64,000 bases of DNA from UKL13-2 sp036394575 (GTDB taxonomy: Bacteria > Pseudomonadota > Gammaproteobacteria > Burkholderiales > Usitatibacteraceae), in the NCBI GenBank assembly GCA_036394575.1, contig DASWEY010000078.1, forward strand, positions 17,123-81,122, written 5' to 3'. Within the stretch, counting starts at the first letter, position 1; each line of letters begins with the position of its first letter. Shown here piece after piece: positions 8,309 through 15,254 of the stretch. Under the pieces are notes generated by a model. It was not told the DNA's origin. It saw nothing but the letters and a program-made list of their open reading frames with translations, and searched no databases. The position numbers and the translations under genes were made by a program.

Positions 8309-8567
8309 GGTATTGCTCCGTTTCGCCTCGACTGGCCTTGCGTGCGGAGATGAGCCGGGTTCGGCTTCCGCGCGGTGTGTGGACAACGACCAGCACCCGT
8401 CCAAGAGCATCGATGCCCAGCGTTACAAATCGCTGCTCGCCTTCAGCATCAGGATCTTCGATGGTGACCGCCAAGGGGTCACGGAGCGCCTGCTCGGCAT
8501 CGGCAAAGCTGACTTTGTGCCTAGCCAGGTTTGATCGCGCCTTGGCCGGGTCAAACTCGATGTCCAT
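8301..8567 (-). CDS. brnT: BrnT family toxin (RelE-fold ribonuclease)
   Basis: The 88-residue protein starts MDIEFDPAKARSNLARHKVSF, followed by ADAEQALRDP and the ending RLISARKASRGETEQYHA, all standard BrnT features including the conserved His, Arg and terminal Tyr region. BrnT cleaves mRNA and forms a heterotetramer with BrnA. No Shine-Dalgarno sequence precedes the ATG; the -10 element predicted at 8574-8579 would put transcription start close to the ATG, suggesting a leaderless message. Confidence 0.92.
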   Translation of the reverse strand: MDIEFDPAKARSNLARHKVSFADAEQALRDPLAVTIEDPDAEGEQRFVTLGIDALGRVLVVVHTPRGSRTRLISARKASRGETEQYHA

Positions 8568-8573
8568 TTACAT

Positions 8574-8601
8574 ATTATGCATATGTTATGCATATAGTCA
8601 A
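8574..8601 (-). promoter_or_regulatory. brnTA promoter with overlapping operator repeats
   Basis: Read on the minus strand, TTGACT (8601-8596) is separated by 16 bp from CATAAT (8579-8574), a good sigma-70 promoter. Two copies of TTATGCATAT, at 8575-8584 and 8586-8595 on the plus strand, overlap the spacer and -10 with an 11-bp period, about one helical turn. Each contains the palindrome ATGCAT. This is the layout expected for an operator bound by the ribbon-helix-helix BrnA. Confidence 0.65.
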
Positions 8602-8712
8602 GCGCCGCTCGTGGCACTATGGAGGTCTTGCGGTTGGCGAAATTGGCGCTGAACCCGGGTATTTGCAAATTCGGAATCGATTCCGACCCCTTGCACTGCT
8701 CTAATCCCACGG

Positions 8713-9660
8713 CTAGGTCGCTGCATATTCCTCCATCGCAACAATTTCCAACTTAACTCGCTTAGCATTCAACAAACTCGTCACTGCAGTGATCGACGCC
8801 TTTGGGCAGATAAGCTTTCGCGCCGCTTCAATGACTGGCGTTCCCCGAAACGTTTTATATAAGTGACACTCGCTCGCCAGAATTTTGCTTCCCGTCGGAA
8901 ACTCTACTTCACGTCCAAAGAAGCTATCGTTGATTTGACGTAATGACTTCACATCCGATTCGCTTGTCGGGACAGTCAATGGCGTTCCGCGCCAAACATT
9001 GTTCGCAAGCAGTCTCCATTCGCGCTGCCGATAGTAACCAAGTAGTTCAGTATGCTTTTCGTGGTCGATGGGGTAAAAATATCCCGACAGTGCTCGAATT
9101 GCGCCAGTTAGTGCTGAAATTGGTTGTATTTCAGCCTGTAAAAATTGAAGGAGATGTTGAGCTCCCCCAACCGTGCATTGCGTTTGCATCACAGGTATAC
9201 CATTCTTCGTAATGTTGAGAAGCTCTGCCTTATTCAAAGTTTGATTTACGAGCGTATTAATTCCTTCGAGACGTACCAGCAGCTCCTGAATTTCTGCCAG
9301 TCGAGCAAGCATTGCAGAAGCGACCCCGTCAAAGGAGCCTGGTGTAGCTTTAAGAGGTACGTAAAAGACTGGAATCGCTCCCATCTGTATCAGGGTAGTT
9401 ATGTCCCATTCAAGTGAAAAAGGACCAAAGGTCAACGCATGCTGAGGAAGTTCGCGTGGCTCTAATTCAGTAAATGAGATTCTTTTTTGCATTAACAACA
9501 GAGGTTTTGAGAGAGTGTCGTTTGATAATTCCTCTCGAAACTCAATGCGCTCTGGCGTTAGTAGTAGACCACGATCAAGGATGCTTTCAAATATAGAAAG
9601 GGCACAGGCACTTAAATCTCCCGCGCCCCTTGGAAATGAATGATAAAAGTATCGTGACAT
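8713..9660 (-). CDS. AbiGi-like putative abortive-infection protein
   Basis: This gene of 315 codons is clearly AT-richer than its neighbours and uses different codons, a sign of transfer. The N-terminal half has the pattern of AbiGi-type proteins: SIFESILDRGLLL, then RISFTELEPRELPQHALTFGPFSLEW and PVFYVPL, and later the YYRQREWRLLANN motif near residue 215. The family is named after the AbiG phage-exclusion system of Lactococcus, where AbiGi acts as antitoxin to the nucleotidyltransferase AbiGii. No AbiGii partner is visible next to it. Assignment rests on motif memory, not a search; an unrelated unknown protein is the alternative. Confidence 0.55.
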   Translation of the reverse strand: MSRYFYHSFPRGAGDLSACALSIFESILDRGLLLTPERIEFREELSNDTLSKPLLLMQKRISFTELEPRELPQHALTFGPFSLEWDITTLIQMGAIPVFYVPLKATPGSFDGVASAMLARLAEIQELLVRLEGINTLVNQTLNKAELLNITKNGIPVMQTQCTVGGAQHLLQFLQAEIQPISALTGAIRALSGYFYPIDHEKHTELLGYYRQREWRLLANNVWRGTPLTVPTSESDVKSLRQINDSFFGREVEFPTGSKILASECHLYKTFRGTPVIEAARKLICPKASITAVTSLLNAKRVKLEIVAMEEYAAT

Positions 9661-9710
9661 TTCAACGCCTGACTATTGACGGGCAGCAAAAACCTGTAGA
9701 AGAACCAGTA

Positions 9711-9767
9711 AAAGGGATCGTGATCGATTAGTCTTCACAGATAATCCGCCCACGGCCCCATTAATTC
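9711..9767. repeat. Imperfect direct repeat D1 bracketing the cassette array
   Basis: This 57-bp segment (AAAGGGATCGTGATCGATTA ... CACGGCCCCATTAATTC) is roughly 75-80% identical to 11001-11057 in the same orientation. The second copy has an 8-bp perfect stem (GCCGTGGT/ACCACGGC) and an inner GCCT-TCAC-AGGC hairpin; this one keeps them only partly. The two copies enclose the VOC cassette array. Confidence 0.65.
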
Positions 9768-9834
9768 CTAACGTTCGAGTTAGCCGGACGCCTTGTGGGC
9801 TGCCGCAAGGCGCCAGTTGAACGAAGTGTTAAGC
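9766..9834 (-). repeat. attC-like integron recombination site 1
   Basis: On the minus strand this 69-bp site starts with the R'' core GCTTAAC (9834-9828) and ends with the R' core GTTAGGA (9772-9766), close to the GTTRRRY consensus. Between them the arms GTTCAACTGGCGCCTTG and CAAGGCGTCCGGCTAAC pair with one extra base, as in the bulged hairpin that IntI recognises. It follows the stop codon of the VOC gene at 9866 by about 30 bp, as expected for a cassette. Confidence 0.75.
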
Positions 9835-9865
9835 CGCAGTTCGCGGCCGTGAGTAACGAGCCTAC

Positions 9866-10252
9866 TCATTGGCCTTGCGGCGGCTGCCATAGCTCGACCT
9901 TGTTTCCCTCCGGATCAATGACCCAGGCAAACTTCCCGTACTCGGAATCGTCAATCTTCTCGAGCACATTGCAGCCTTCTTCCTTCAAGACCTTGACCAA
10001 GGCGTGGAGGTCTTCCACTCGGTAGTTGACCATGAAGGGGGCAGAGCTCGGAGCAAAGTGATCACCTTCCTGCGGACCGATGGACCAGACAGTCGTGCCT
10101 GCAACCGGCTTGCCCTCGCCGTCGGTCCATGTGAAGGCAGCTCCGCCCCAGACCTGGACATCGATTCCCAAGTGCCGCTTGTACCAAGCCTGCAGTGATG
10201 GGGCGTCTTTCGCCTTGAAGAAGATGCCGCCGATGCCAGTGACTCGTTTCAT
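9866..10252 (-). CDS. VOC family (glyoxalase/bleomycin-resistance fold) protein, cassette 2
   Basis: The 128-residue protein (MKRVTGIGGIFFKAKDAPSL ... DPEGNKVELWQPP) has two beta-alpha-beta-beta-beta modules of the vicinal oxygen chelate fold. Likely metal ligands include the Glu of NKVELW. The ATG follows GGAGGT by five bases. It sits between two attC-like sites and is oriented like them, which is how integron gene cassettes are built. Substrate unknown; small VOC proteins in cassettes often bind or modify antibiotics or electrophiles. Confidence 0.85.
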   Translation of the reverse strand: MKRVTGIGGIFFKAKDAPSLQAWYKRHLGIDVQVWGGAAFTWTDGEGKPVAGTTVWSIGPQEGDHFAPSSAPFMVNYRVEDLHALVKVLKEEGCNVLEKIDDSEYGKFAWVIDPEGNKVELWQPPQGQ

Positions 10253-10298
10253 GCGACCTCCGATGCGCGGTGGTGGTGAGAGGAATGTTTCTTATCCG

Positions 10299-10358
10299 GC
10301 CCAACGTTGGACATAAGCGGCCTGCCCGAGGCAGGTCCGCTTGATGGACGGGTTAGGC
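10299..10358 (-). repeat. attC integron recombination site 2
   Basis: On the minus strand the 60-bp site begins with R'' GCCTAAC (10358-10352) and ends with R' GTTGGGC (10305-10299), both matching consensus. The inner arms CAAGCGGACCTGCC and GGCAGGCCGCTTATG pair with a single extrahelical A, the mark of a folded attC. The TAA inside R'' is the stop codon of the VOC gene at 10353, the classical cassette arrangement. Confidence 0.88.
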
Positions 10359-10727
10359 CTCGGGTTCGTGGCAAACCGCTTCGATGTTGTGCCCGTCCGG
10401 ACCAATGACGAAAGCTGCATAGTAGTTCGCGTGGTAGTGCGGGCGCAGACCAGGCGCACCATTGTCTTTGCCACCCGCCTCCAGCGCCGCGCGATAGAAA
10501 GCCTCGACTTGCTGGCGATTCTCGGCCACGAACGCGATGTGAAGATGCGCCGGCTTCTCCTCGGTTTGATACAGGCACAATGAAACCTTACCCTTTGGTT
10601 GGCTAAGCTCGACACCGAGCGGCGGCCACTCCGAGACAACAGTTACGCCGAGCGGTTCGAGTGCCTTGAGGAAGAACGCTTTGCTCGCTGCATAGTCGCT
10701 GACGCCGAATTTGACGTGGTCAAACAT
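10353..10727 (-). CDS. VOC family protein, cassette 1
   Basis: The protein has 124 residues (MFDHVKFGVSDYAASKAFFL ... VIGPDGHNIEAVCHEPEA). The conserved first-strand His (FDHVKF), the internal HLHIAFVAENR and the C-terminal HNIEAV Glu fit the VOC metalloenzyme/binding fold. CAGGAGAACC precedes the ATG. The stop codon lies in the R'' core of the adjacent attC, and the gene directly follows the attI-like sequence, so it would be the first cassette of the array. It shares only fold-level similarity with the neighbouring VOC gene. Confidence 0.88.
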   Translation of the reverse strand: MFDHVKFGVSDYAASKAFFLKALEPLGVTVVSEWPPLGVELSQPKGKVSLCLYQTEEKPAHLHIAFVAENRQQVEAFYRAALEAGGKDNGAPGLRPHYHANYYAAFVIGPDGHNIEAVCHEPEA

Positions 10728-10759
10728 GGGTTCTCCTGAAGCGTGTGGGCCTGCGCAAG

Positions 10760-10816
10760 GCCTAACTAGTTTTAGACAATAAAAACGCCTCTTAACAACC
10801 CGAAGTGCTGCCTAAC
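10760..10816 (-). other. attI-like sequence at the head of the cassette array
   Basis: On the minus strand the segment reads GTTAGGCAGCAC (10816 downward), then GTTAAGAGG, and ends CTAAAACTAGTTAGGC (10775-10760). The class 1 integron attI1 site, from memory, has GTTACGCAGCAG direct-repeat elements and ends CCTAAAACAAAGTTAGGC, a close resemblance in order and spacing. No integrase gene is visible on either side. A decayed attC is the alternative reading. Confidence 0.55.
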
Positions 10817-11000
10817 ACCACGGTGGCGATTGGCTGGACCTCGTTGACTGGCGCGGCTTTCCGGCATTCGGCAATATTTTTATGCAGTATTAACAAAAGT
10901 GTGAAAACACACAACCCTTAATGGCTACGTATTTGTCGCCAACCACTGGTCTTTGACCTGACTGGCTGCCACATGAGGTCGACATGGCAAAAGCATGGCA

Positions 11001-11057
11001 AAAGGAGCCGTGGTCGATTAGCCTTCACAGGCAACCCAACCACGGCCCATCAATTCT
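11001..11057. repeat. Imperfect direct repeat D2 bracketing the cassette array
   Basis: This is the right-hand partner of the repeat at 9711-9767. It includes a perfect 8-bp stem between GCCGTGGT (11007-11014) and ACCACGGC (11039-11046), with an inner GCCT/AGGC hairpin. It ends one base before the stop codon of the lipoprotein gene. Confidence 0.65.
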
Positions 11058-11642
11058 CTAATTCCGTAATTCAGCCAGGCGCTTCTTCAGCATATCGAGC
11101 TTCATCCTGGTGGGCACCGAGTTGCCGTAGCCCTCCACGATTACGATCAATTTCTGCAGCAATTCCCTTTCCGATGGCGATTGGATGGGCTTCATCTCGA
11201 ACTTGTCATTTTTGAACCAGCCCTGGTCATGCTTCACATATCTGTAGGCGCCCAGAAAATAGACGCCCGGCTTCTGGATGTGGATCGCGGTGTCGTTCCT
11301 GCCCTCGCTGCCATAGTGGTATCTGGTGGTGTCGCCGCCGAATATCCCGCTGGCGCCGGTGAACGTATCGACCTGGTATGAACCCGGCAGAAGGTAGAAG
11401 CGAAAGAACATCCCGTCTTTGATGCCGGCGCTGAAGTAAAGTGGTGAAGAACTGTATTGCTTGATACTGACTTCATCCAGCTTGGTCGACGCGTCCTGCA
11501 TGTCGAAATAACCGAACACGATCGAGCGATTGGGGTCTTCCAGCTCGGCTTGCGTAAGTTGTCGCGGCTCGCTGGCGCAACCGGCGACGAAGATGAAAAT
11601 TGAGATGAGCAGTAGCCGTGCCGACTTTTTGCTAAAACGCAT
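11058..11642 (-). CDS. Putative outer-membrane lipoprotein, unknown family
   Basis: The ATG at 11642 gives 194 residues with a lipoprotein signal (MRFSKKSARLLLISIFIF then VAGC, Cys near residue 22). The mature part has RSIVFGYFDMQDAS, YFSAGIKDGMFFRFYLLPGSYQV and IQKPGVYFLGAYRYV, suggesting a beta-rich domain like those that carry a prealbumin-type or DUF2846-like fold; I cannot name the family. GGAGAG precedes the ATG. The frame extends upstream through the 14-bp tandem repeat but that part is not credible protein. Confidence 0.7.
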   Translation of the reverse strand: MRFSKKSARLLLISIFIFVAGCASEPRQLTQAELEDPNRSIVFGYFDMQDASTKLDEVSIKQYSSSPLYFSAGIKDGMFFRFYLLPGSYQVDTFTGASGIFGGDTTRYHYGSEGRNDTAIHIQKPGVYFLGAYRYVKHDQGWFKNDKFEMKPIQSPSERELLQKLIVIVEGYGNSVPTRMKLDMLKKRLAELRN

Positions 11643-11740
11643 TGAATCTCTCCATGAAGTAGTTGGTGCCAAATCAATAAATTGTTCGCTTATAAGTTGA
11701 CGGTAAAGTGATCCCGGAATATCAGGAGCCGAAGCAACAT

Positions 11741-11810
11741 TTTTGAGCCCTCGATTTTGAGCCCTCGATTTTGAGCCCTCGATTTTGAACCTTCGATTTT
11801 GAACCTTTGA
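11741..11810. repeat. 14-bp tandem repeat, five copies
   Basis: Five head-to-tail copies of TTTTGAGCCCTCGA occupy 11741-11810. The first three are identical; the fourth and fifth differ at two and three positions (GAACCTTCGA, GAACCTTTGA). They lie about 100 bp upstream of the lipoprotein start and 8 bp from the end of the protease gene, so copy-number change could alter lipoprotein transcription. Confidence 0.9.
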
Positions 11811-11817
11811 GCCAGAA

Positions 11818-12558
11818 CTAAACCGCTTCTCCACCCTTCACCGCATGCACTGCCTTTAACATCTCATGGACATCATTGGCCATGACGGCGAGAAAACCGA
11901 GCAGCAGCAAATAATAAAACGCGTACTCCACCTTGGTGCGCAAGGGCACGCCGTAATACGCCGCATTCTCCGGTGCGTTCGGATCGTAGTGCCAGGCCTT
12001 CATCACCTGCGGCGCTGCCAGCAATCCGATCAGGATCAACATCGGGCTGGGCATCACAAAGAACAGTCCGACCAGAATCGGTACGCCGGCAAACCACATG
12101 CGCGGCGAAATGATCGCGGTGATGCGCCCGCCGTCGAAGGGCGATAGCGGAATCAGGTTGAACAGATTGATGAAGAAACCCGCGTAGGACAGGGCCAGCA
12201 GCAGATTGTTGTCGTAATTGCGCGCCAGAAAATAACAGAGCAATGCGCCCAACGTGCCGACAAAAGGGCCGGCGATGCCGATATAGGCTTCGGTCTCGAC
12301 GTCATGCGGCATGTCCTTCAGCTCGACCCAGGCGCCGACGAAGGGGATGAAGGTGGGCGCGCCGACATTGAGGCCGCGCTGGCGGGCGGCGAGGTAGTGG
12401 CCCATCTCATGCACGAAGATCAGCAGCACAAAACCGACCGCGTACCACCAGCCGTAGATGAGCGCATAGGCAAACACCGACAGCAGCATGGTGCCGCCGG
12501 TGAGGAATACCTTGCCGAGCTTGCCCGCCGACAGCAGCAGTAGCAGGGCCTTGATCAT
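11818..12558 (-). CDS. Site-2 protease family (M50) membrane metalloprotease
   Basis: The ATG at 12558 overlaps the stop of the DUF2167 gene (ATGA) and gives 246 residues. The zinc motif HEMGH lies in a membrane segment near residue 50 (FVLLIFVHEMGHYLAARQ). The third ligand is in NLIPLSPFDGGR near residue 140, both hallmarks of M50 intramembrane proteases. About six hydrophobic segments are present. Such enzymes cleave transmembrane anti-sigma or signalling proteins; the substrate here is unknown, but coupling to a DUF2167 membrane protein suggests a shared role. Confidence 0.85.
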   Translation of the reverse strand: MIKALLLLLSAGKLGKVFLTGGTMLLSVFAYALIYGWWYAVGFVLLIFVHEMGHYLAARQRGLNVGAPTFIPFVGAWVELKDMPHDVETEAYIGIAGPFVGTLGALLCYFLARNYDNNLLLALSYAGFFINLFNLIPLSPFDGGRITAIISPRMWFAGVPILVGLFFVMPSPMLILIGLLAAPQVMKAWHYDPNAPENAAYYGVPLRTKVEYAFYYLLLLGFLAVMANDVHEMLKAVHAVKGGEAV

Positions 12559-13502
12559 GGCTGCGGTGGCGTATCGGATTTGCCGGTGCGGGCCTTCCAC
12601 CATTTGCCGATGCCGACCAGCAGTGCGCCGCCGGCCAGGATGGCGACCTTGGCGAATTTGAGGAAGAAGGCGGCGATCACCGCGAACAGGCCCAGTTTCT
12701 TCGCCGCCACGCCGGCGACCAGGGCGGCGAGTCCGTATTCGGCCACCTTGTCGGTGGAAGAATTGAAGTCCGCATAACGCTTGCCTTCATCGAAGTCGAG
12801 CGCGGCCAGCATCTTGCGCGCGATCGGCTTTTCATTTTCGACTGTGCTGAGATCGGTCACCAGGTTCATGCTGATATAGCCTTTGCGGCCCAGCGCATAG
12901 GTGTTGTAATTGATGGTCTGCTCGGCATTGGCCGGCGCGCCCTTGGTCTTCGAGGCCAGCGACCACACCAGGCGGCGATTGGCGGCGTCATAGGTCGGCT
13001 TTTCCACCCAGCCGATGATCTCGGATTCGGGTATGCCGCGCTCGCGGCGGTCTTCGTTGGCGCTGTCGGTGCCGGCCTTGATGCTCTTCAGCAGGTCATC
13101 GGCATTCCAATCCTTGGCGTCGTCGTCCTTGATGTAGCCGGAATCCTCATAGCTCGCCACCATGAACCAGTTGGCGTTGTCGTCGCCGTTCGGAAAGATC
13201 ATGCCGATCACTTCCTTGCCGACGCGATTGCCCATCGCCTTCAGGATCGCCTGCGCCTGGGCACCGGGAATGTAGACATAGCCTTCGGGCAGCTTCAGCT
13301 TGGCCTGGTCGATCAGCTTGACTTCAACCGGCCCCTTCTGCGCGACGCTGCGCGCGGCTTCGAAGGCGGCCTGCACTTGCGATTCAGGCGTGGGCTTGTC
13401 CTGTGCAAAGACCGTTGCGGTCAGCAGGCCCAGGCCGACGGCCAGCGAGCGCAGCTTGAAAATACGACGAGGTATGGCGACGTTGGCGATGAGTTGCGGC
13501 AT
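12555..13502 (-). CDS. DUF2167 family membrane-anchored protein
   Basis: The start at 13502 (AAGGGA upstream) gives 315 residues: a signal sequence (LAVGLGLLTATVFA), then the DUF2167 domain with KLKLPEGYVYIPG, IFPNGDDNANWFMVASYEDSGYI (split here) and WSLASKTKG. A C-terminal hydrophobic anchor (about 265-300) is followed by a Lys-rich tail. Family members are common in proteobacteria and have no assigned function. It is translationally coupled to the M50 protease. Confidence 0.8.
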   Translation of the reverse strand: MPQLIANVAIPRRIFKLRSLAVGLGLLTATVFAQDKPTPESQVQAAFEAARSVAQKGPVEVKLIDQAKLKLPEGYVYIPGAQAQAILKAMGNRVGKEVIGMIFPNGDDNANWFMVASYEDSGYIKDDDAKDWNADDLLKSIKAGTDSANEDRRERGIPESEIIGWVEKPTYDAANRRLVWSLASKTKGAPANAEQTINYNTYALGRKGYISMNLVTDLSTVENEKPIARKMLAALDFDEGKRYADFNSSTDKVAEYGLAALVAGVAAKKLGLFAVIAAFFLKFAKVAILAGGALLVGIGKWWKARTGKSDTPPQP

Positions 13503-13699
13503 GAAGTTGTCCCTTTTTGTTGGTCGTGGCTGGTATGTAATCGTCTTTCCGCCATTTGGCTGCGAATATGGCGGTGGGTATCGCCGCGAATATGCGGCGG
13601 CAGTGAACAGCGCAGTTATTCTATAGACAAAGCCGGCTGCCCGATCCGGCGTAAAACTGATCTCACCCGCACAGGTAGTATCGTGGCGGCGAGGCGTGG

Positions 13700-14926
13700 C
13701 TACACCCCGTCGCCGCCCAGCTTGCGCGCCTTGAGCCGCGCGAAATTGAGCGCCACGATCGCCACGCCGACGCCGCCGATGGCAATCACGCCGTGCGTGC
13801 CGATATGGGCCGTGGTGATCCCGGCCAGCGCCAGTCCCGCCGACTGGCCGATGAAGTAGCAGGCCGCGAATGAAGACACCGCCGCGCCGCGCCGCTCGGG
13901 CGCCATTTGCGTGGCATTGGTTTGCAGGGTGTTGTGCAGCATGTAGAAGCCGAGGCCGGTGAAAAAACACGCGGGGATCGCCCACCACCATTGACGCGCC
14001 TCGGCGAACACCAGCATCGATACGAACATGAAGACGCCGCCGAGGCGCGCCAGCCCGGTCTCGCCCAGCCTGCTGACGAAGGCGCCCGAGCCGCTGGCGA
14101 ACAGGAAGCCGCCGGCGCCGAACAGCATGACGACGATACCGGCCGCCGATAGCGAGAGGCCGTGCACGGTGTGCAGATGGGTCGCGAAAAACGCAAAGCC
14201 GCCGAACACGAAAGCGCCTTCCAGAAACACCGTGATGATCACCACCCGCGCCCAGGGCCGACTCAGCACCTGGCCGAATTCGCGGAACATGCGCTGAATG
14301 GCGTGACCCTCGGCATGCGTGACGGAGAGGGCGTGCGGCGGCAGGCGCCGCTGCATCGAGAACAGCAGGGCGCTGACCGACAGGAAGCCCGCCGTGAGCA
14401 GGTAGAACGGCACCCGCCAACCGAGAAAATCGGCGGCGAGCCCGCCCAGCAATTGGCCCATCGCCACGCCGACAATCTGCCCGATCAGGAAGCGCGCCAG
14501 CACCGGCTGCCGCTGCTCATAGGGCACCACGTCGCCGATCCAGGCCATCGACAGCGGAATGATCGCTGCCGCCATCGAGCCCGCCGCCAGCCGCGCGACC
14601 AGCAGCCAATTCAGGCCCGGCGCCAGGGCGCAGAGCAGCGTCGCCAGCGAACAGCCGATGCAGGCCCAGGCGATCACGCGATATTTGCCGAAGCGGTCGC
14701 CGACCGGGCCGAAGAACAATTGATTGAGCCCGTAACCGATGGTGAACACCGTCACCACCCAGGAGGCGGCGCCCAGCGAGACCGAGAATTCGCCGGCCAG
14801 TCGCGGCAGCAGGGGATCGGTGACGCGCTGCGAGACGCCGCTGAAGAAAGCGGCCAGCGAGAGCGCGATAAAGGCGACCGGAGAAATTTCGCTGCGAACG
14901 GGTGCGGGACTTTGAGGCGAGGGCAT
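13700..14926 (-). CDS. MFS transporter (drug/sugar efflux type)
   Basis: The 408-residue protein has about twelve hydrophobic segments. The major-facilitator motif A is seen in FGPVGDRFGKYRV (about residues 70-82), between the second and third segments. The overall pattern resembles the AraJ/YnfM-type exporters of the DHA1 group. Substrate unknown. It precedes the DUF2167 gene by about 200 bp on the same strand, too far to assume one operon. Confidence 0.85.
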   Translation of the reverse strand: MPSPQSPAPVRSEISPVAFIALSLAAFFSGVSQRVTDPLLPRLAGEFSVSLGAASWVVTVFTIGYGLNQLFFGPVGDRFGKYRVIAWACIGCSLATLLCALAPGLNWLLVARLAAGSMAAAIIPLSMAWIGDVVPYEQRQPVLARFLIGQIVGVAMGQLLGGLAADFLGWRVPFYLLTAGFLSVSALLFSMQRRLPPHALSVTHAEGHAIQRMFREFGQVLSRPWARVVIITVFLEGAFVFGGFAFFATHLHTVHGLSLSAAGIVVMLFGAGGFLFASGSGAFVSRLGETGLARLGGVFMFVSMLVFAEARQWWWAIPACFFTGLGFYMLHNTLQTNATQMAPERRGAAVSSFAACYFIGQSAGLALAGITTAHIGTHGVIAIGGVGVAIVALNFARLKARKLGGDGV

Positions 14927-15011
14927 TGAGCAACATTAACATTGCCGCCGCCGGTTCAGAATTGACCGATGCAATGTCGGCGGAAATAAATTCTCGAAGC
15001 CGCGAAGTTAC

Positions 15012-15056
15012 GTCATTCCAGCGCATTTTGGTAACAGCGCTGGAATCCAGTCCATC
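15012..15056. repeat. Family C palindromic intergenic repeat, copy C2
   Basis: GTCATTCCAGCGC and GCGCTGGAATCCAG form a perfect 10-bp stem (ATTCCAGCGC/GCGCTGGAAT). This is the best-preserved copy of the C family in the window. Confidence 0.65.
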
Positions 15057-15146
15057 GTCAAGGCCAATACCTGGAGAGGTGTGGAGTGAAGGCACGCCTT
15101 CGCGGGAACGACAAGCTCTACATAAATGTACAACTTATGTAGATCC

Positions 15147-15206
15147 AGCATTGGTGCGGCTTCCGGAGCAAAAATGCTTGTGAAACCGCGCCAAATGGCG
15201 TTCTAC
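15147..15206 (+). repeat. Family A hairpin repeat, copy A2
   Basis: The unit runs from CAGCATTGGTGCGG to GCGCCAAATGGCGTTCTAC with loop GGAGCAAAAATGC. Its left stem arm has drifted (TGCGGCTTCC instead of CGCGGTGTTTG), so pairing is weaker than in copies at 32190 and 47775. Confidence 0.8.
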
Positions 15207-15254
15207 GCTTTCTTGGAGCGAGCAAACGGCGAATTGCCCGGCTTCAAATGAAAA

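Larger units (their letters stand above)
10728..11057. other. 330-bp intergenic stretch upstream of cassette 1
   Basis: No open frame here looks coding. The stretch holds the attI-like sequence (10760-10816), about 180 bp of AT-richer sequence in which an intI gene would be expected but none is found, and direct repeat D2 (11001-11057) directly abutting the stop codon of the lipoprotein gene. Confidence 0.6.
14927..15254. other. 328-bp intergenic stretch with palindromes
   Basis: No gene is seen. The stretch contains family C copy C2 (15012-15056), a perfect 8-bp hairpin CTACATAA/TTATGTAG (15118-15125 with 15135-15142), and family A copy A2 (15147-15206). Confidence 0.6.

Noticed and set aside
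10816..11000. Remnant of an integron integrase gene
   Set aside because: I looked for tyrosine recombinase motifs on both strands in the expected place and found no long frame or conserved residues.
13503..14420. Possible 621-residue fusion protein running into the DUF2167 gene
   Set aside because: The N-terminal 300 residues are the MFS gene read in the wrong frame; a ribosome binding site and signal peptide place the true start at 13502.
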